DNA of 64,000 nucleotides. It comes from Hanleya hanleyi (lineage: Eukaryota > Mollusca > Polyplacophora > Lepidopleurida > Hanleyidae). A program made the translations under genes and the position numbers. Of this stretch, positions 34,930 to 46,588 are shown piece by piece. How positions within the stretch are numbered: the stretch's first letter is position 1; each line of letters begins with the position of its first letter. The notes beneath the pieces are model-generated. The model ran no database searches, was not told the origin of the DNA, and saw only the letters and a list, made by a program, of their open reading frames with translations. Where the stretch lies: contig JAVTVY010037069.1 in NCBI GenBank assembly GCA_036873755.1, positions 102,805-166,804 of the forward strand, written 5' to 3'.

Positions 34930-35255
34930 ATTTGGCTTGCCTGTTCCCAAAGAAAATATATTGTATAATTAGCACAAATGCTAAATATTGAATATTTTTC
35001 TAAATTGCGGCCGGAAGAAATATTCAATATTTATGATAACTCGCAAACGCAAATTGTCGGACTGCCTTTCCCGAAAGAAAATATCTTGTATAATTAGCAC
35101 AAATGCTAAATATTGAATATTTCTTCTAAATTGCAGCCATGATCAATATTGAATATTTCTTCTAAATCGCAGCTTCAAATTGTCCGACTGCCTCTGCTTA
35201 AAGAAAATATATTGTGAAATTAGCACAAATACTACATATTTTCAAACTTGCATGG
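34930..35255. repeat. AT-rich tandem repeat, about three copies
   Basis: The block agaaaatat.ttgtataatt, agcacaaatgctaaatattg, aatatttcttctaaat starts near 34950, 35070 and 35200 with insertions. It shares gctaaatattgaatat with the array downstream. Confidence 0.7.
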
Positions 35256-35274
35256 GCTGCTGAATAAGGATGTT

Positions 35275-35515
35275 CAAGGCAGTCCCAAGTACGCCTTCTT
35301 TGCTTATATGTGCAACTCCTCGGACAATAACAGGGATTATTCTATCGTTCTTCCTGGTTAAACAACGCGCATGCGCTGATATATAAGGCTTTTTAAGACA
35401 GTCGCAAGTACATTTTCATTTGGGGTCTGTACAACTCCACTCAGACAATAACAGATTATTCTATCGTTCTTCCTGGTTAAACAACGCACATGTGCTGGTA
35501 TATAGGACGCCTACA
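35275..35515. repeat. Tandem duplication, about 122 bp
   Basis: Two copies run from aggcagtcccaagtac and agacagtcgcaagtac. Each ends ttcttcctggttaaacaacg, then gcgctgatatata or tgctggtatata. Confidence 0.8.
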
Positions 35516-35760
35516 TACGAGCGATACAAAGGCAACCTCACTGATGCAGACAGCTGACATGTATTCAGACTTACTGGCACAACAAACCAATCATTCAACG
35601 ACACTGTATGTTGGCATGCACCCAATGACCGAAGGTGTTTCAGAGACAGTCGGCCCCTTTCAATGTAATTTCGAAAGAAAAAAAACGCCAAAAACAACAT
35701 CTTCCTTTGGTACTTGATTGCAACAATCAAATTATATTCTAATTAGATGATATCATAAAA

Positions 35761-36473
35761 GTGCTCAATATTGAATATATTGTCCTTTCTCCAACACGAT
35801 GTTACAGATATTTTAATGCGAATCTCTTCTAATTAGAGTAGATAATAAAAGTGCTAAGTATTGAATATATTGCCTTTTCTCCGAAAAGGCTCTTGTGGAT
35901 ATTTAACTGCGAATTTCTTCTATTTAGTATAGATTATAAAAGTGCTAAATATTGAATATATTGTCTTTTCCCAGACGTCAGCTACATATTTAAGTGCAAA
36001 TCTATTCTAATTAGATAATATTATAAAGGTGCTAAATATTGAATATATTGTGCTTTCTCCGACACGATGTTACAGATATTTTAATGCGAATCTCTTCTAA
36101 TTAGAGTAGTTTATAAAAGTGCTAAATATTGAATATATTGTCTTTTCTTCGAAAAGGCTCTTGTGGATATTTAACTGCGAATCTCTTCTATTTAACATAG
36201 ATTATAAAAGTGTTAAATATTGAATATATTGTCATTTCCCAGACGCCAGCTACATATTTAAGTGCGAGTCTATTCTAATTATATAATACTATAAAGGTGC
36301 TAAATATTCAATATATTGTCTGTTCTCAGACGTCAGCTACATATTTAAGTGCGAATCTATTCTAATTAGATAATATTATAAGGGTGCTAAATATTGAATA
36401 TATTGTCCTTTCTCCGACACGGTGTTATAGATATTTTAATGCGAATATATTCCAATTAGACTAGATTATAAAA
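35761..36473. repeat. Higher-order satellite of three monomer types (A, B, C)
   Basis: Monomers start with gtgctaaatattgaatata at 35761, 35851, 35942, 36029, 36119, 36210, 36297 and 36384, and a last partial one starts at 36474. Lengths are 90, 91, 87, 90, 91, 87, 87 and 90 bp. Type A carries acacgatgttacagatattt, type B gaaaaggctcttgtggatat, type C agacgtcagctacatattta. The order is A-B-C-A-B-C-C-A. The trimer is 268 bp. Confidence 0.9.
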
Positions 36474-37064
36474 GTGCTAAATATTGAATATAGATGCTAT
36501 TAAAGTAACCCACTTTTCTGCCTACTGCGGAGTTTAGCAAAAATATCTGCACAACATTGCCAAGTATGCTATTTAGCACCATGTTAACGAATAGGAAATT
36601 TGAAAAATATCTAAAAAAAACCAAAACAATACTGCACCTAACTCAGAAAATCAGTGATGTATAATACATCAAATCAAAGGACATAACGCGTCTCCAGACG
36701 GTGCCGATAAATACACCAAGTATCATCTGAACCGCAACAAAGTGTAGGAGTTGCTTTGACAATATGATATCATTCAATCTACAACATTTTGACCTTTAGA
36801 GAGCAATAACTCAGTAAGGAAAAATCCTCCGTCAACGGGAAGAGCACATTCACATCTCCACACTGCCGATAATATTAACCAAGTATTATGTGAACCATGC
36901 CAAAACTGTTGGATGAGTTTCGGTGACAAGATGATGTCATCTAATCTACAGTATTTAGAGCATTTCCACAAAGTGGATGCTTTTATATATTACCGGGAAA
37001 CTACGCCGCCGCCGCCGTCGCCGTCGAAATTTCAAACGTCCATATCTCTGAAACCGTTGGAGAT
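36474..37064. repeat. Last satellite monomer, then a dispersed repeat
   Basis: After a partial satellite monomer come two diverged copies of a block with ctgccgataa.a.taaccaag, tatcatgtgaacc and gatgatgtcatctaatctac (about 36690-36780 and 36860-36950). A (GCC)n/(GTC)n run lies at about 37003-37025. Confidence 0.6.
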
Positions 37065-37770
37065 TTTTTTAGATAAATTTTGTTTGCTATCTGTCCGATC
37101 TGGAAAAATTTTCTGGTTGTGTTTTCTTTTTTGTATTTGATTCCTGGATCGATGGTGCTGTAGTTATGAACATCATTAACCTTCCCGACACGATTTTTTC
37201 CCGACGGCTTTTTCGATTTTCGTGAAATCTGAGTATAATGATATTGCACGACAGACACAGAGCTGGCACGATTTTGGTAACTCAAAATGTGACGTTTTTC
37301 AAAAAATGACAATTGATCGATTTGAATAGAGATAAGTTGTATATTGATGTATTACAGTTTGCTGAACATAAGTATGATATAGCTGGAGCTGTATTTTATT
37401 TTTTCGTGTATTCCAGTGACTGCTGAATTTGAAAATTTGTCAGCACCGTCATCGTTATTTGAAAGATCCGAATCTTATTGATTTTCTTGTCAAGCTTTGT
37501 TCGCTATCTCCCTAGGTCAGGGGAATTTGCCTGGTTGTGTTTGCATGATTTCATTTTATCACTAGATGGCACTGTTGTCATGGACATTATAAACCTTTTG
37601 ACACGATATTTTTCCAATGGCTTTCTTGATTGTCACGAAATTTGGATACAGTGGTCTTGTAGGATAGACACAGCCCTGAATATATTTTGGTGGTGTTATC
37701 TTCACCCTAATGGCACGATTTTGGCAACTTGAAATGGAACGTTATTTCCAAAATGAAAATTGACCTCCTT
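37065..37770 (+). repeat. Diverged direct repeat, two units
   Basis: Unit 1 (about 37065-37320) and unit 2 (about 37487-37770) share tttg.tcgctatct, ttctggttgtgtttt, gacacgattttttcc, ggctttcttgatt.tc.cgaaat and cacgattttggcaactt. Offset is about 420 bp. Confidence 0.65.
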
Positions 37771-38036
37771 GTACACGTTATGATGATTGTTATCTAGTAC
37801 CTGATACGAAGAAATTTTCGCAATCCGTTGATTTCTAACGTATCTGAATTTTTCTGAAATGGAAAAAACAACAGAAAATATAAGGTTAAAATAGTCATCA
37901 TAGTTTTTTTGTGTGTGACCAAAGAACCACATTATAGATGTCAAGCCTAAGAGATAGGTTGAAATGATATGCAATGATTTATTTGAGGGATAATAATACC
38001 AGCCTTCTATCAGAATCCGGACTATATTAAGGAGCC
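37771..38036. other. Spacer
   Basis: No feature seen. Confidence 0.4.
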
Positions 38037-38622
38037 TTAACCCTATCTGGCCTTTTGGGACCTGTCCAGGCCTGGGGGGAGGGCCGAAATGCCCCCCCCC
38101 CCCTAATTATTTTTCTTACCCCTTGAGCTAGGGGGCTGAAACTTATTACACTATACCCCTGGGTCGACCTCTACCAGAAAATGTAAAAGATGGCCGCTTT
38201 GATGACGTCACAGTGACGTCATTTTCAAAAACGGCATTTTTTAGTCGATTTTTCGGTCAGATTTTCCGAATTTTTTATTTTTGCAATTCCTCCACAAAAA
38301 CTGTATGAAAAATTAGCAAATATTAATGTGATATGAAATAAAATAGTTTTTGCCCACTTTTCTTTGCGGAAAAGCAGAAATTTTGAAGAAATTTGACAAG
38401 AACATCACTTTTCTGGTACCCCACGTGGCCGCCATCTTTAATTTACCTATGATCCTCTGCTCGGGGGGTTATGCAAATAGGCTCATATTGACCCCAATAA
38501 GATAAACTATAAAGTCACGGAGTTTCAGCTCTTCATTTTTTGCCGTTCCGGAGGTAGTGCAGAAAGTTTGGTAGGGGGGGGAGCGATAATGCCTCCCCCC
38601 CCCCCAGGCCAGGTAGGGTTAA
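38037..38622. mobile_element. Foldback element, deleted copy
   Basis: The ends are ttaaccctatctggcc and ggccaggtagggttaa with C/G runs just inside. The right arm (about 38215-38600) matches the right arm at 57700-58050, including ccacgtggccgccatctt and cggagttt. Most of the left arm is lost. It is related to the fuller copy at 57262-58072. Confidence 0.8.
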
Positions 38623-39500
38623 AGTGTGGCTAGACTGTATATGTTCTGTTGGTACTGTATGATTGGCCTATAATTCCTCAATCATTGTGAACTGTTGATA
38701 TCATTCATTCATCTGTAGGTCACAGCATGGTTTTCTTCCACCAGCTTAAGTTTATGTTTGGATAATTACCTAAATGGGAATCAACATTTGGTCAAGTCAT
38801 ACATGTATCTGTGAGCAGTATTGACAACAGTTGAATCTCTAAAGTCTGATAGATAATACATGTACACTCACTTCATCCGATAAAGCCAATACACATCCAT
38901 TCACAGTCTATTAATTTCACTATATGTCCTTGACCATGCTGAGCAACCAACAGCAAAGAGAAGAGTAAACATATTAGATCTTTCCTACATGTTTCTATCA
39001 CACCCTGGCAATACTATCCTAGACAAATCAGTGAACAATATTGACTCTCCAAACAATTTTATTATATAGTCTGGTAAAGTAATTCAACTTTAGGATTGGT
39101 GAACACTGTATGTGAAGTTCATGTTAATAAAATTCTTGTGTTAGGCACCTTAATTAATTGGCATCAATCTTGAATAAATTACAATCTCAAAATTGACTTA
39201 AAATGGATATCTGAAACTTTATGAATGTTTTATTGAGCATATTTATTGCTGCTTTTGCTGGATATTATGCAAAATAACTGTCAAATTTGTTTAGATTTGT
39301 TGCAGTAGATATCAAATTAGTGATTTCCCATCGTAGAAAGCCAGCGGGTGGTTGGGTGCCTGTTTCTTCAATTCATTTGCTGAGAAGCAGGAGGAACTTG
39401 ATAATGTGGTGTTTAGGAATGTAATTACATTTGTCTTTATTGTACCAATGTAAGCGTCCTGTCTGTGTCTTGTGTGCTATCCTCAGTGTTTATAGAGTGG
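38623..39500. other. Non-coding sequence, no feature seen
   Basis: AT-rich, with no ORF or repeat that I can support. Confidence 0.4.
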
Positions 39501-39642
39501 ATAGTTCTATAATGTTGCTTCAAAGATTTGCTTCTTTGAAGCAACAGGAGCACAATTCGGCTGGGTGAAGCCTGATTGGTTCATCGCGATATGACTGAAA
39601 TATTGTTTAAAGTGACGTTGAAAACTTAACTCACTCACCCGT
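39501..39642 (+). mobile_element. Truncated SINE-type insertion with 13-bp hairpin
   Basis: A perfect stem (gttgcttcaaaga at 39514-39526 with its complement at 39533-39545, 6-nt loop) is followed by cgcgatatgactgaaatatt, a variant gtgacgttgaaaacttaa and cactcac, the tail shared with the SINE at 8669. Confidence 0.6.
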
Positions 39643-39663
39643 AGAAAGCCATGGTAGAAAATT

Positions 39664-40692
39664 TGGCGGCGCTGCTGTGGGAATTCTCCTTTTGGCATCG
39701 ATCGTACTGCGACCAAATTCCGGGTGAGCTCCCCTGATCAAAACATTTTCTTGTGGAAATTACTATTGGTGTGGCATCTTCTTTTCTTCGTCTCACCACG
39801 TGGAACACGATGGAAGGGGTCTAGAAGCTAAGCGGTGAAATTTCTTGAAAAGTTCCGGTAGGTCTGGTGGGGTTGATGGGCTCATACTGTCTTAGTGGAC
39901 AATGTTTGTCGCACATTGGGACATAATGTATCAGTGTGATACCCACATAATGTATCAGTGTGAAGCTCTCGTGGGGTAAGGTCAGGCAGGCGTGTTTTTT
40001 TATTGGAAGTCGCGTCAATCTGCGCATGAGCGGTTGGGGTGTAGTAAGTAAAGTGGTCATTTTGGGAGTGCGTGGGGATGTGTTTGAGCGATCGAGGGAC
40101 CATCCGTGGTCCAAGTGGACCGTGTGGAGTATCAGAAGTGTAGCCCTCGTGGTGTAGACCACGACTGGAGGGATGCCCACGTCATCTGTGACGTCATTGG
40201 TGACGTCATCATTAGGAGTAGTAGCCAAAGTGGGCATTTTCTGGATTTGAAGTAGGGTGTACTTGAGCGATTGAGGGACCATTTTTGGTCCGAATGCTTC
40301 GGTTGAGGTGTAAAACGTGTAGGCCTCTTGGTGTAGTCCACGACTTGGGGGATGTCCATGTCAACTGTGACGTCTTCAGTAGGAGTAGTAGCCAAAGTGG
40401 GCATTTTAGAGGTTTGAAGGAAAGTATTTGGGGTAGAGAGGGACCATCCCTGGTCCAATTGGACCGTGTGAGGTGTCATCTTGATGCTCTCGTGGTATAG
40501 ACCACGACTTGAGGGATATTCATATCATCTGTGACGTCATTCCTGACGTCATCAGTAGGAGTAGTAGCCAAAGTGGGCATTTTGGGGATGTGAAAGAAGG
40601 TGTTTGGGAAAGAGATGGACCATTGCTTGTCCGAATGCGTCGTGTGAGGTGTCATCTTGTAGCAACGCCTGCCAACACCAAGCTTAACGCTT
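39664..40692. repeat. Left arm, distal part, with TGACGTCA repeats
   Basis: About four units of roughly 170 bp have gggaccatccgtggtcc, then tgtgacgtcatt..tgacgtcatc, then gtagtagccaaagtgggcat. The palindrome TGACGTCA, or TGACGTC with one change, occurs at about 40191, 40202, 40369, 40532 and 40544. The same units are inverted at about 46990-47450. Joins are at aagcttaacgcttt (40692). Confidence 0.8.
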
Positions 40693-42300
40693 TGGTACTC
40701 AGGTTCCCCTTTGGGTTCTAGTTGTGCAAGATACCTTTTTCTGTCCGATTCGCAAATCCAACATGGCCATCAGGCAGCCATCTTGGATTTTCCCATGAAA
40801 CTTTGTTTTCGCTATTTCTCCGGAACTACTGAATGGATCTTTCTCAAATTTGGTACACAGGTTCCCCTTGGGATCTGGTTGTGCAAGATACCTTTTCTGG
40901 TCCGATTCGCAAATCCAATATGACCAACAGGCAGCCATCTTGGATTTCCCCATGAAACTTTGTTATCGCGATTTCTGAGGAACTACTTCATGGATCTTTC
41001 TCAAATTTTGTACACAGGTTCCCTTGGGGTCTAGTTGCGCAAGGTAACTTTTCTGGTCCTATTCGCAAATCCAATATGGCCACCAGGCAGCCATCTTGGA
41101 TTTCCCCCATGAAATTTTGTTATCGCGATTTCTCGATAACTACTGTATGGATCTTTCTCAAATTTGGTACACATGTTCCCCTTGGGGTCTAGTTGTGCAA
41201 TATACCTTTTCTGGTTCGATTCAAAAATCCAAGATGGCCAACAGACGGCCATCTTGGATTTCCTTATGAAACTTTGTTATCGCGATTTCTCAGGAAGTAC
41301 TGCATGGATCTTTCTCAAATTTGGTATACAGGTTCCCCTTGGAGTCTAGTTGTGCAAGATACCTTTTCTGCTCCCATTCACAAATCCAATATGGCCACCA
41401 GGCAGCCATCTTGGATTTCCCCCATGAAATTTTGGTATCGCGATTTCTCAGCAACTACTGCATGGATCTTTCTCAAATTTGGTACATAGGTTCCCCTTGG
41501 GGTCTAGTTGTGCAAGATACATTTTCTGGTTCGATTCGAAAATCCAATATGGCCACCAGACGGCCATCTTGGATTTCCCCATGAAACGTTATCGCGATTT
41601 CTCAGGAAGTACTCTATGGATCTTTGTCAAATTTGGTACACAGGTTCCACTTGGGGTCTAGTTGTGCAAGCTACCTTTTTTGGTCCGATTCCCAAATCCA
41701 AGATGGCCACCAGGCAGCCATCTTGGATTTCCCCATGAAACTTTATCGCGATTTCTCAAGAACTACTGTGTGGATCTTTCTCAAATTTGGTACACAGGTT
41801 CCCAATGGGATCTAGTTCTTCAAGATACCTTTTCTGGTCCGATTCGAAAATCCAATATGGCCAGCAGGCGGCCGACTTGGATTTCCTCATGAAACTTTAT
41901 CGTGATTTCTCAGAAAGTACTGCATGCATCTTTCTCATATTTGGTACACAGGTTCCCCTTGGGGTCTAGTTGTGCAAGATACCTTTTTCGGCCCATTTCG
42001 AAAATTCAATATGGCCGCATCTTCAATTTCCCCATGAAACTTGTTGAATTCTCAGGAACTACTGCATGGATCTTTGTCAAATTTGGTACACAGGTTTCCC
42101 TTGTGGTCTAGTTGTGCAAGATACCTATTTTGGTTCGATTCGAAAATCCAATATGGCCGCCAGGCGGCCATTTTGAACTTCCCCTTACAACATTGTTATC
42201 GTGAATTCTCAGGAACTACTTCATGGATCTTTCTGAAATTTGGTAGAAATTGTGTGCAAGATACATTTTTTGGTCCGATTCGATACATCCAAGTTGTATA
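40693..42300. repeat. Tandem repeat, about 155-bp unit, ten copies
   Basis: The unit is caggttccccttggggtcta, gttgtgcaagatacc, gattcgaaaatccaa, tatggccaccaggcggccat, cttggatttccccatgaaac, tttgttatcgcgatttctca, ggaactactgcatggatctt, tctcaaatttggtaca. Copies start near 40700, 40857, 41016, 41172, 41330, 41487, 41641, 41795, 41948 and 42090, then a partial one at 42240. It has inserted into the left arm. The many ORFs here are repeat shadows. Confidence 0.92.
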
Positions 42301-43140
42301 CGCTTTAAATTAATAAGGTATTCCCGTGTTGTGATGTTTCATCACAAGATTCGGCGGATCAAACGATGGGGCATATTTTCTTCATATTGAGTATAGAGAA
42401 TATCCATACCTTCACCTTCTATATCAAGGAGTTCAAATGATTCCGAATTAAAATGTATTTCTTCAAATTTTAAATCAGTTTACTTTAGTCCATGCCGTTG
42501 CAAGTGAACTGCCCCATCGTTTCGTCTGCTGACGGGTCGGCTGCATGAAGGGACGTCACTCTTGTGACGCAACGTCACAACTCGAAAACTGTAGGCTACT
42601 GCGTGTTCGATCCAATGGAGATAATTAGGATTCAGACACTTTCAAAGTTTCAAAATTACTGCACTGATCACTTCAGTATTAAATTGTTTACCATCTTACT
42701 ATTTTCGAGCATGGTATCTTGAAAGAGATGTCTCAAACTAGCCCAGTAAACAGAACGGAATTAGCATTCGTTCCGAATTATAAAATCTTTAAGGTATGTT
42801 TCATAGCTCATGCCAGTGTCAAAGAGATTTATCTTCGCTTCCAGTATCTAATGATGACACGTACAAAAAATTACTACAAAACGAAGACGAGGGATCGTCC
42901 AGACATTCAGTTTCAGACTAACTTTGTTCATTTCACTTGTACTATAAGAACCGACATTAGGTACAGTTTCTTAAAATCTTGAAACTCCTGAAACTTATTA
43001 AGATAATATCTTGGTGTTTTCCAGTGTCCCTTTTTCGCTCAAATTCGAAATTCTGCAACAAAATTACAAATCAATCGTTTGTTCTTAGTCAAAATGGACA
43101 AAAAGATCATCTTGTCATTAGCTTACAATTATCGGACAAT
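42301..43140. other. Unrecognised sequence between repeat array and arm
   Basis: No domain and no inverted partner in the right arm, so it belongs with the insertion. The longest ORF is 87 codons (42719-42982) without motifs. Confidence 0.4.
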
Positions 43141-43994
43141 GATGAGCGCCAAGATCCTTCAGGATCTCTCGTCTAGATATTTCATGGAATTGACACTAAC
43201 TCATCGAAATGCGATGACGCCCGTCAACACCTGTCGTTACGCCTTAACGCTCCAGCATAACGCATTGAGGCTTTGATGTAGACCGGTGAGACAACAAGGA
43301 TGACAGGTCAATCATTTTATTATCCCCTCCAGTACATCATACCCACACTGGGAGAGCCGCGTTTGGTATGTTTACAACTCAGGTACTCTTGTCCAATCAG
43401 AGGACGCCATTTGGCGGTGCATTTGTTATATTCGTTCTTGCCCGTTACAGTTAGATGTATTCTCGGCTGCTCTTGTCCAATCAGAAGTCGCCATTTCAGA
43501 AAGTTCAATCTTCGGCCATGTTCGCTCTGATCCGTTTGTTCTAATCGTCGTCGGGCAGGCCAGGATACCGTTGAGGAAACATATCTTCAAAGAGCTGTTT
43601 GCCCATATTGATCGCATTTTCCAAGGCCTCGGTGGGTGATAACCACATATCCTCTTCGAAGTGACGCTTGATCTTCATGATGGACGTGTGCGTAGGGTCG
43701 TTTTTCATTTCAAGCGGCAGCAGGTTATACCGTTCATAGATGGCTATGGCTGTTTTTCTGATGCAGGGGCGCATTTCGGTGTAAGTTATCCTGTCCACCG
43801 TCTTCGATTACCGCAGCATATATATAAACAGCTTCATGTACAATACGATCCCAAAAGATAGGTTCTTTCTGATTTCCCTGTGATGTATGCTGACTATCTG
43901 AGATCAAGCTCTCTATATCAGTAGATAGACTCTCAACAGTCTCTGTTTCTGTATCATTCGATGGACTCGCTGCACTCTCTGTATATTTTGTCAA
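43141..43994 (-). pseudogene. Left-arm copy of the outward ORF (ends PDDD), frameshifted
   Basis: Minus-strand pieces 43994-43734 and 43798-43541 read ESLISDSQ, IVHEAVYIYAAVIEDGG and, after a frameshift near 43795, [60 protein letters not shown]. It is about three-quarters identical to the right-arm copy. I do not recognise the family. A polyA-like signal (aataaa on the - strand, about 43316-43321) follows the stop. The remainder to 43141 is arm sequence. Confidence 0.6.
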
Positions 43995-44885
43995 TATTTT
44001 CTATTTGTCAATAGGATTGAAAGAAGCTTGGTGGTGCAGCTTCTAGAACCAGCTATGAATCTAGCTTTGTATGGTGATTTATGCATTTTGTGAATTCAGT
44101 AGTTTAGCTACGTCGCCATCATTGGTTGGAAGACAAATACCTCTTTCCCTGAGAAACGTTTTGTGATTGTTAAATAAATATTCCAGAGTAAAAATGAAGT
44201 TTGATGATGATAAGTCTACACTCAATTCTTTAACCAGCACCTGGTAATAGCAATATTTACATATGAATATTATATAATTTGGAGCTTTGTCTGCTTGAAC
44301 TATGACGAATTTACTCTGGAGATTTGCTAGAACTTCTTGCGAATTGAGGTTTCTCAGTACTTGTTCTGCTTGGGGAAGAGTACTTCTGTCAATATGGCGG
44401 ATTGTTTCAACGACCTTGCACTTGATGGGGTCCAGCCAATTAGCGAGTACTGTAGGTTCAACTTTTTCTCGCTTAGACCAATCAATAACGTACTGTTCCA
44501 ATGCAGACAGGATTATCTTCTGGTCGGCCTTCAGATTTATTCTCTTCGGCTCTCTATATTTAGGAACTTTCATCAGGAGTAATTTTAGGTCCTTATAACT
44601 CACCACATCAAGGTCACCAGTCACAATATGTCTGCATGGTGTATAGATAAAGTTCGACGATTCACAATCACAACGATAGCTTCCTGACGTGTATAAGTTC
44701 CAGTCAAACTCCTTGACAGCATTAGAGTAATTGAATATTTTGGTGGCTATAGAATTAGTATACTTATATGAAAAGCAAGGAGGTTCTGTGAACTTGAAAT
44801 AGTTTGGTACAGCGTTGCGTACTGGATCATTCAGGATTCGAGGTAAATTAATAATGTCCAGTCCTTTATCTAAGTATTTTGAGTT
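43995..44885 (-). pseudogene. Penelope-type element N-terminal half, antisense and truncated
   Basis: Reading on the - strand from about 44885: DIINLPRILNDPVRNAVPNY, PPCFSYKYT, YRCDCESSNF, CRHIVTGDLDVV, VPKYREPKRINL, then KFVIVQADKAPNYIIFICKY. KMHKSPYKARFIAGS follows after a frameshift, ending abruptly near 43998. The CDC...H..TGDL block is a Cys/His motif upstream of the RT. These residues precede the part seen at 21541. The RT is cut before motif A and joined to arm sequence. Confidence 0.75.
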
Positions 44886-45179
44886 TCAAGAAAAGCCGAT
44901 CTTGAGATTTTTCGATTATGTTCACTGGACGATACAACCGAAACTACGCTATATCTTGACATACTTTAGTGATTTTGGGTGGTGACGCAGATTTTTGTAT
45001 ATCTCTGGTTATATGATCTAAAGCTTTCAGAGATAACGCATACAGAACTGTACGTAAGCTTTGTATACTATTGAGTGTGTTAGTTAAACCCACTAGGCAA
45101 TTTAAAGTGATATGATCGTGAATCATCGACCTATTAAACCTACGCCAACCATGGCTGCGATGTCTCCGTTGCACATCAT
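44886..45179. other. Junction between head-to-head Penelope-type pieces
   Basis: About 290 bp separate the antisense N-terminal half and the sense C-terminal half. I could not assign it to either. A 76-codon - strand ORF (44944-45174) has no motif. Confidence 0.4.
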
Positions 45180-45534
45180 ATCATATTTAGATCTCTATCT
45201 CTATAAAAATGAAGCGGGCCTTCTCTCTCGTCGACTTTATGACAAAAGAGATGATTACAATTTCGACATCGTAAACTATCCCTTTCTGGACAGTAATATT
45301 CCAGTGGGACCTGCACATGGCGTATACATATCTCGCTTAGTAGCATTGGCTAGACCCTGTGTTAAATGTGACGATTTTAATCAATGTCACAAAACATTGT
45401 TGCAGAAACTTATAAAACAGGGCTATTCCACCAAGCGCCTCCACTCAAAGTTTCTCAAATTTGGCGATACATATCGCATGCTGATAGCAAAATACGAACG
45501 TAGCGTGCAAGATCTATGGCGCTACGTTTCGTAA
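45180..45534 (+). pseudogene. Penelope-type RT C-terminal fragment
   Basis: From SYLDLYLYKNEAG to the stop it is nearly identical to 22550-22898 (only a few substitutions). No catalytic motif is included. Confidence 0.85.
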
Positions 45535-45935
45535 CTTGTGTCTAATTCCGCTTAACCCGGGGCTAGGGGCCGTATGAACCCATGTACTTCAAGATTCTCA
45601 TGGTACTCATATGAACAGTCACAATCAAAGCGTGACTGAGATACATCATTCTTTAGATGACGACTTTATAACGAATATTATGGATTAAGAATACTGATCA
45701 GCGATACGGATTTGATATTTTTGAAACATCATGATGTCTTGCCGGCATCATTGAAAACTGTTGACCGCTTCTCTCTTGCAGGAAACAAGCCTATGTTTAT
45801 GTATACTATGATTGTCTTTTGAATTTGGTGCTAATACTGTTATATGGAATATGGAATAGGTCTTTGGATTATGGACGCGGATATTCTCTAATGGACGACT
45901 GCTGGATTATGAATGACGGACTAGACGCTTGTAAT
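45535..45935 (+). repeat. 3' region of the second Penelope-type copy
   Basis: It matches 22899-23310 with small deletions and ends at gacgcttgtaat (about 45935), where the two copies diverge. Confidence 0.82.
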
Positions 45936-46057
45936 TATTAAAATAGCAGGGTAATGTTGGAAATATTTGAACGGCGGTTTGTAGCATTGCCGAACCCACT
46001 GACATTATCATTTAAACCATACGGAAACACTGACCCAAGTTCTAGCATCCAGAATAA

Positions 46058-46588
46058 TTCCCGCTGTCGGATTTATCTCTCAAATCCAAAGGGGGAATCC
46101 CCGAGGAGTCCATTAAAGCGGATGCTGATACAGAAACTGCTGATAGTCCATCGACAGATACATGTACTGAAACAGAGACTGTTGAGAGTCCATCTACTGA
46201 TATAGAGAGCTTGGTCTCAGATAGTCAACCTATATCCCAGGTAACTGAGAAAGGACCTACCTTTTGTGATCGTATCGTGCATGAAGCTATTCATAGTTAT
46301 GCTGCTGTAATCGAAGCCGGTAAACATGATAACTTACTACAGGCGTACACCGAAATGCGCCCCTGCATCAGGAAAACAGCTATGACCATCTATGAACGGT
46401 ATAGCTTGCTGCCGCTTGAAAATAAAGGCGACCCCACGCACAGATCCTTCGTGGAAACCAAGCGTCACTTGGAAGAGGATATGCGGTTACAACCCACCGA
46501 GGCCTTGAAAAATGCGATCAAAATTCGCAAACAACTGTTTGAGGATGTGTTGCCTCAACGGTATCTTGGCCTGCCCGACGATGATTAG
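46058..46588 (+). CDS. Unrecognised ORF of the right arm, ends PDDD
   Basis: Open from 46058 with no ATG until 46211, stop at 46586-46588. An acidic Ser/Thr-rich start ([20 protein letters not shown]) is followed by [84 protein letters not shown]. The 125-codon part from Met 46211 is intact. AATAAA follows at 46802-46807. A mirrored, frameshifted homologue lies in the left arm. Family unknown. The true 5' end is likely lost or lies in an upstream exon. Two ctgattggacaag (inverted CCAAT) motifs follow the stop. Confidence 0.5.
   Translation, partial: FPLSDLSLKSKGGIPEESIKADADTETADSPSTDTCTETETVESPSTDIESLVSDSQPISQVTEKGPTFCDRIVHEAIHSYAAVIEAGKHDNLLQAYTEMRPCIRKTAMTIYERYSLLPLENKGDPTHRSFVETKRHLEEDMRLQPTEALKNAIKIRKQLFEDVLPQRYLGLPDDD

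Noticed and set aside
40699..42313. Many 60-98-codon ORFs on both strands
   Set aside because: All are shadows of the roughly 155-bp tandem repeat.
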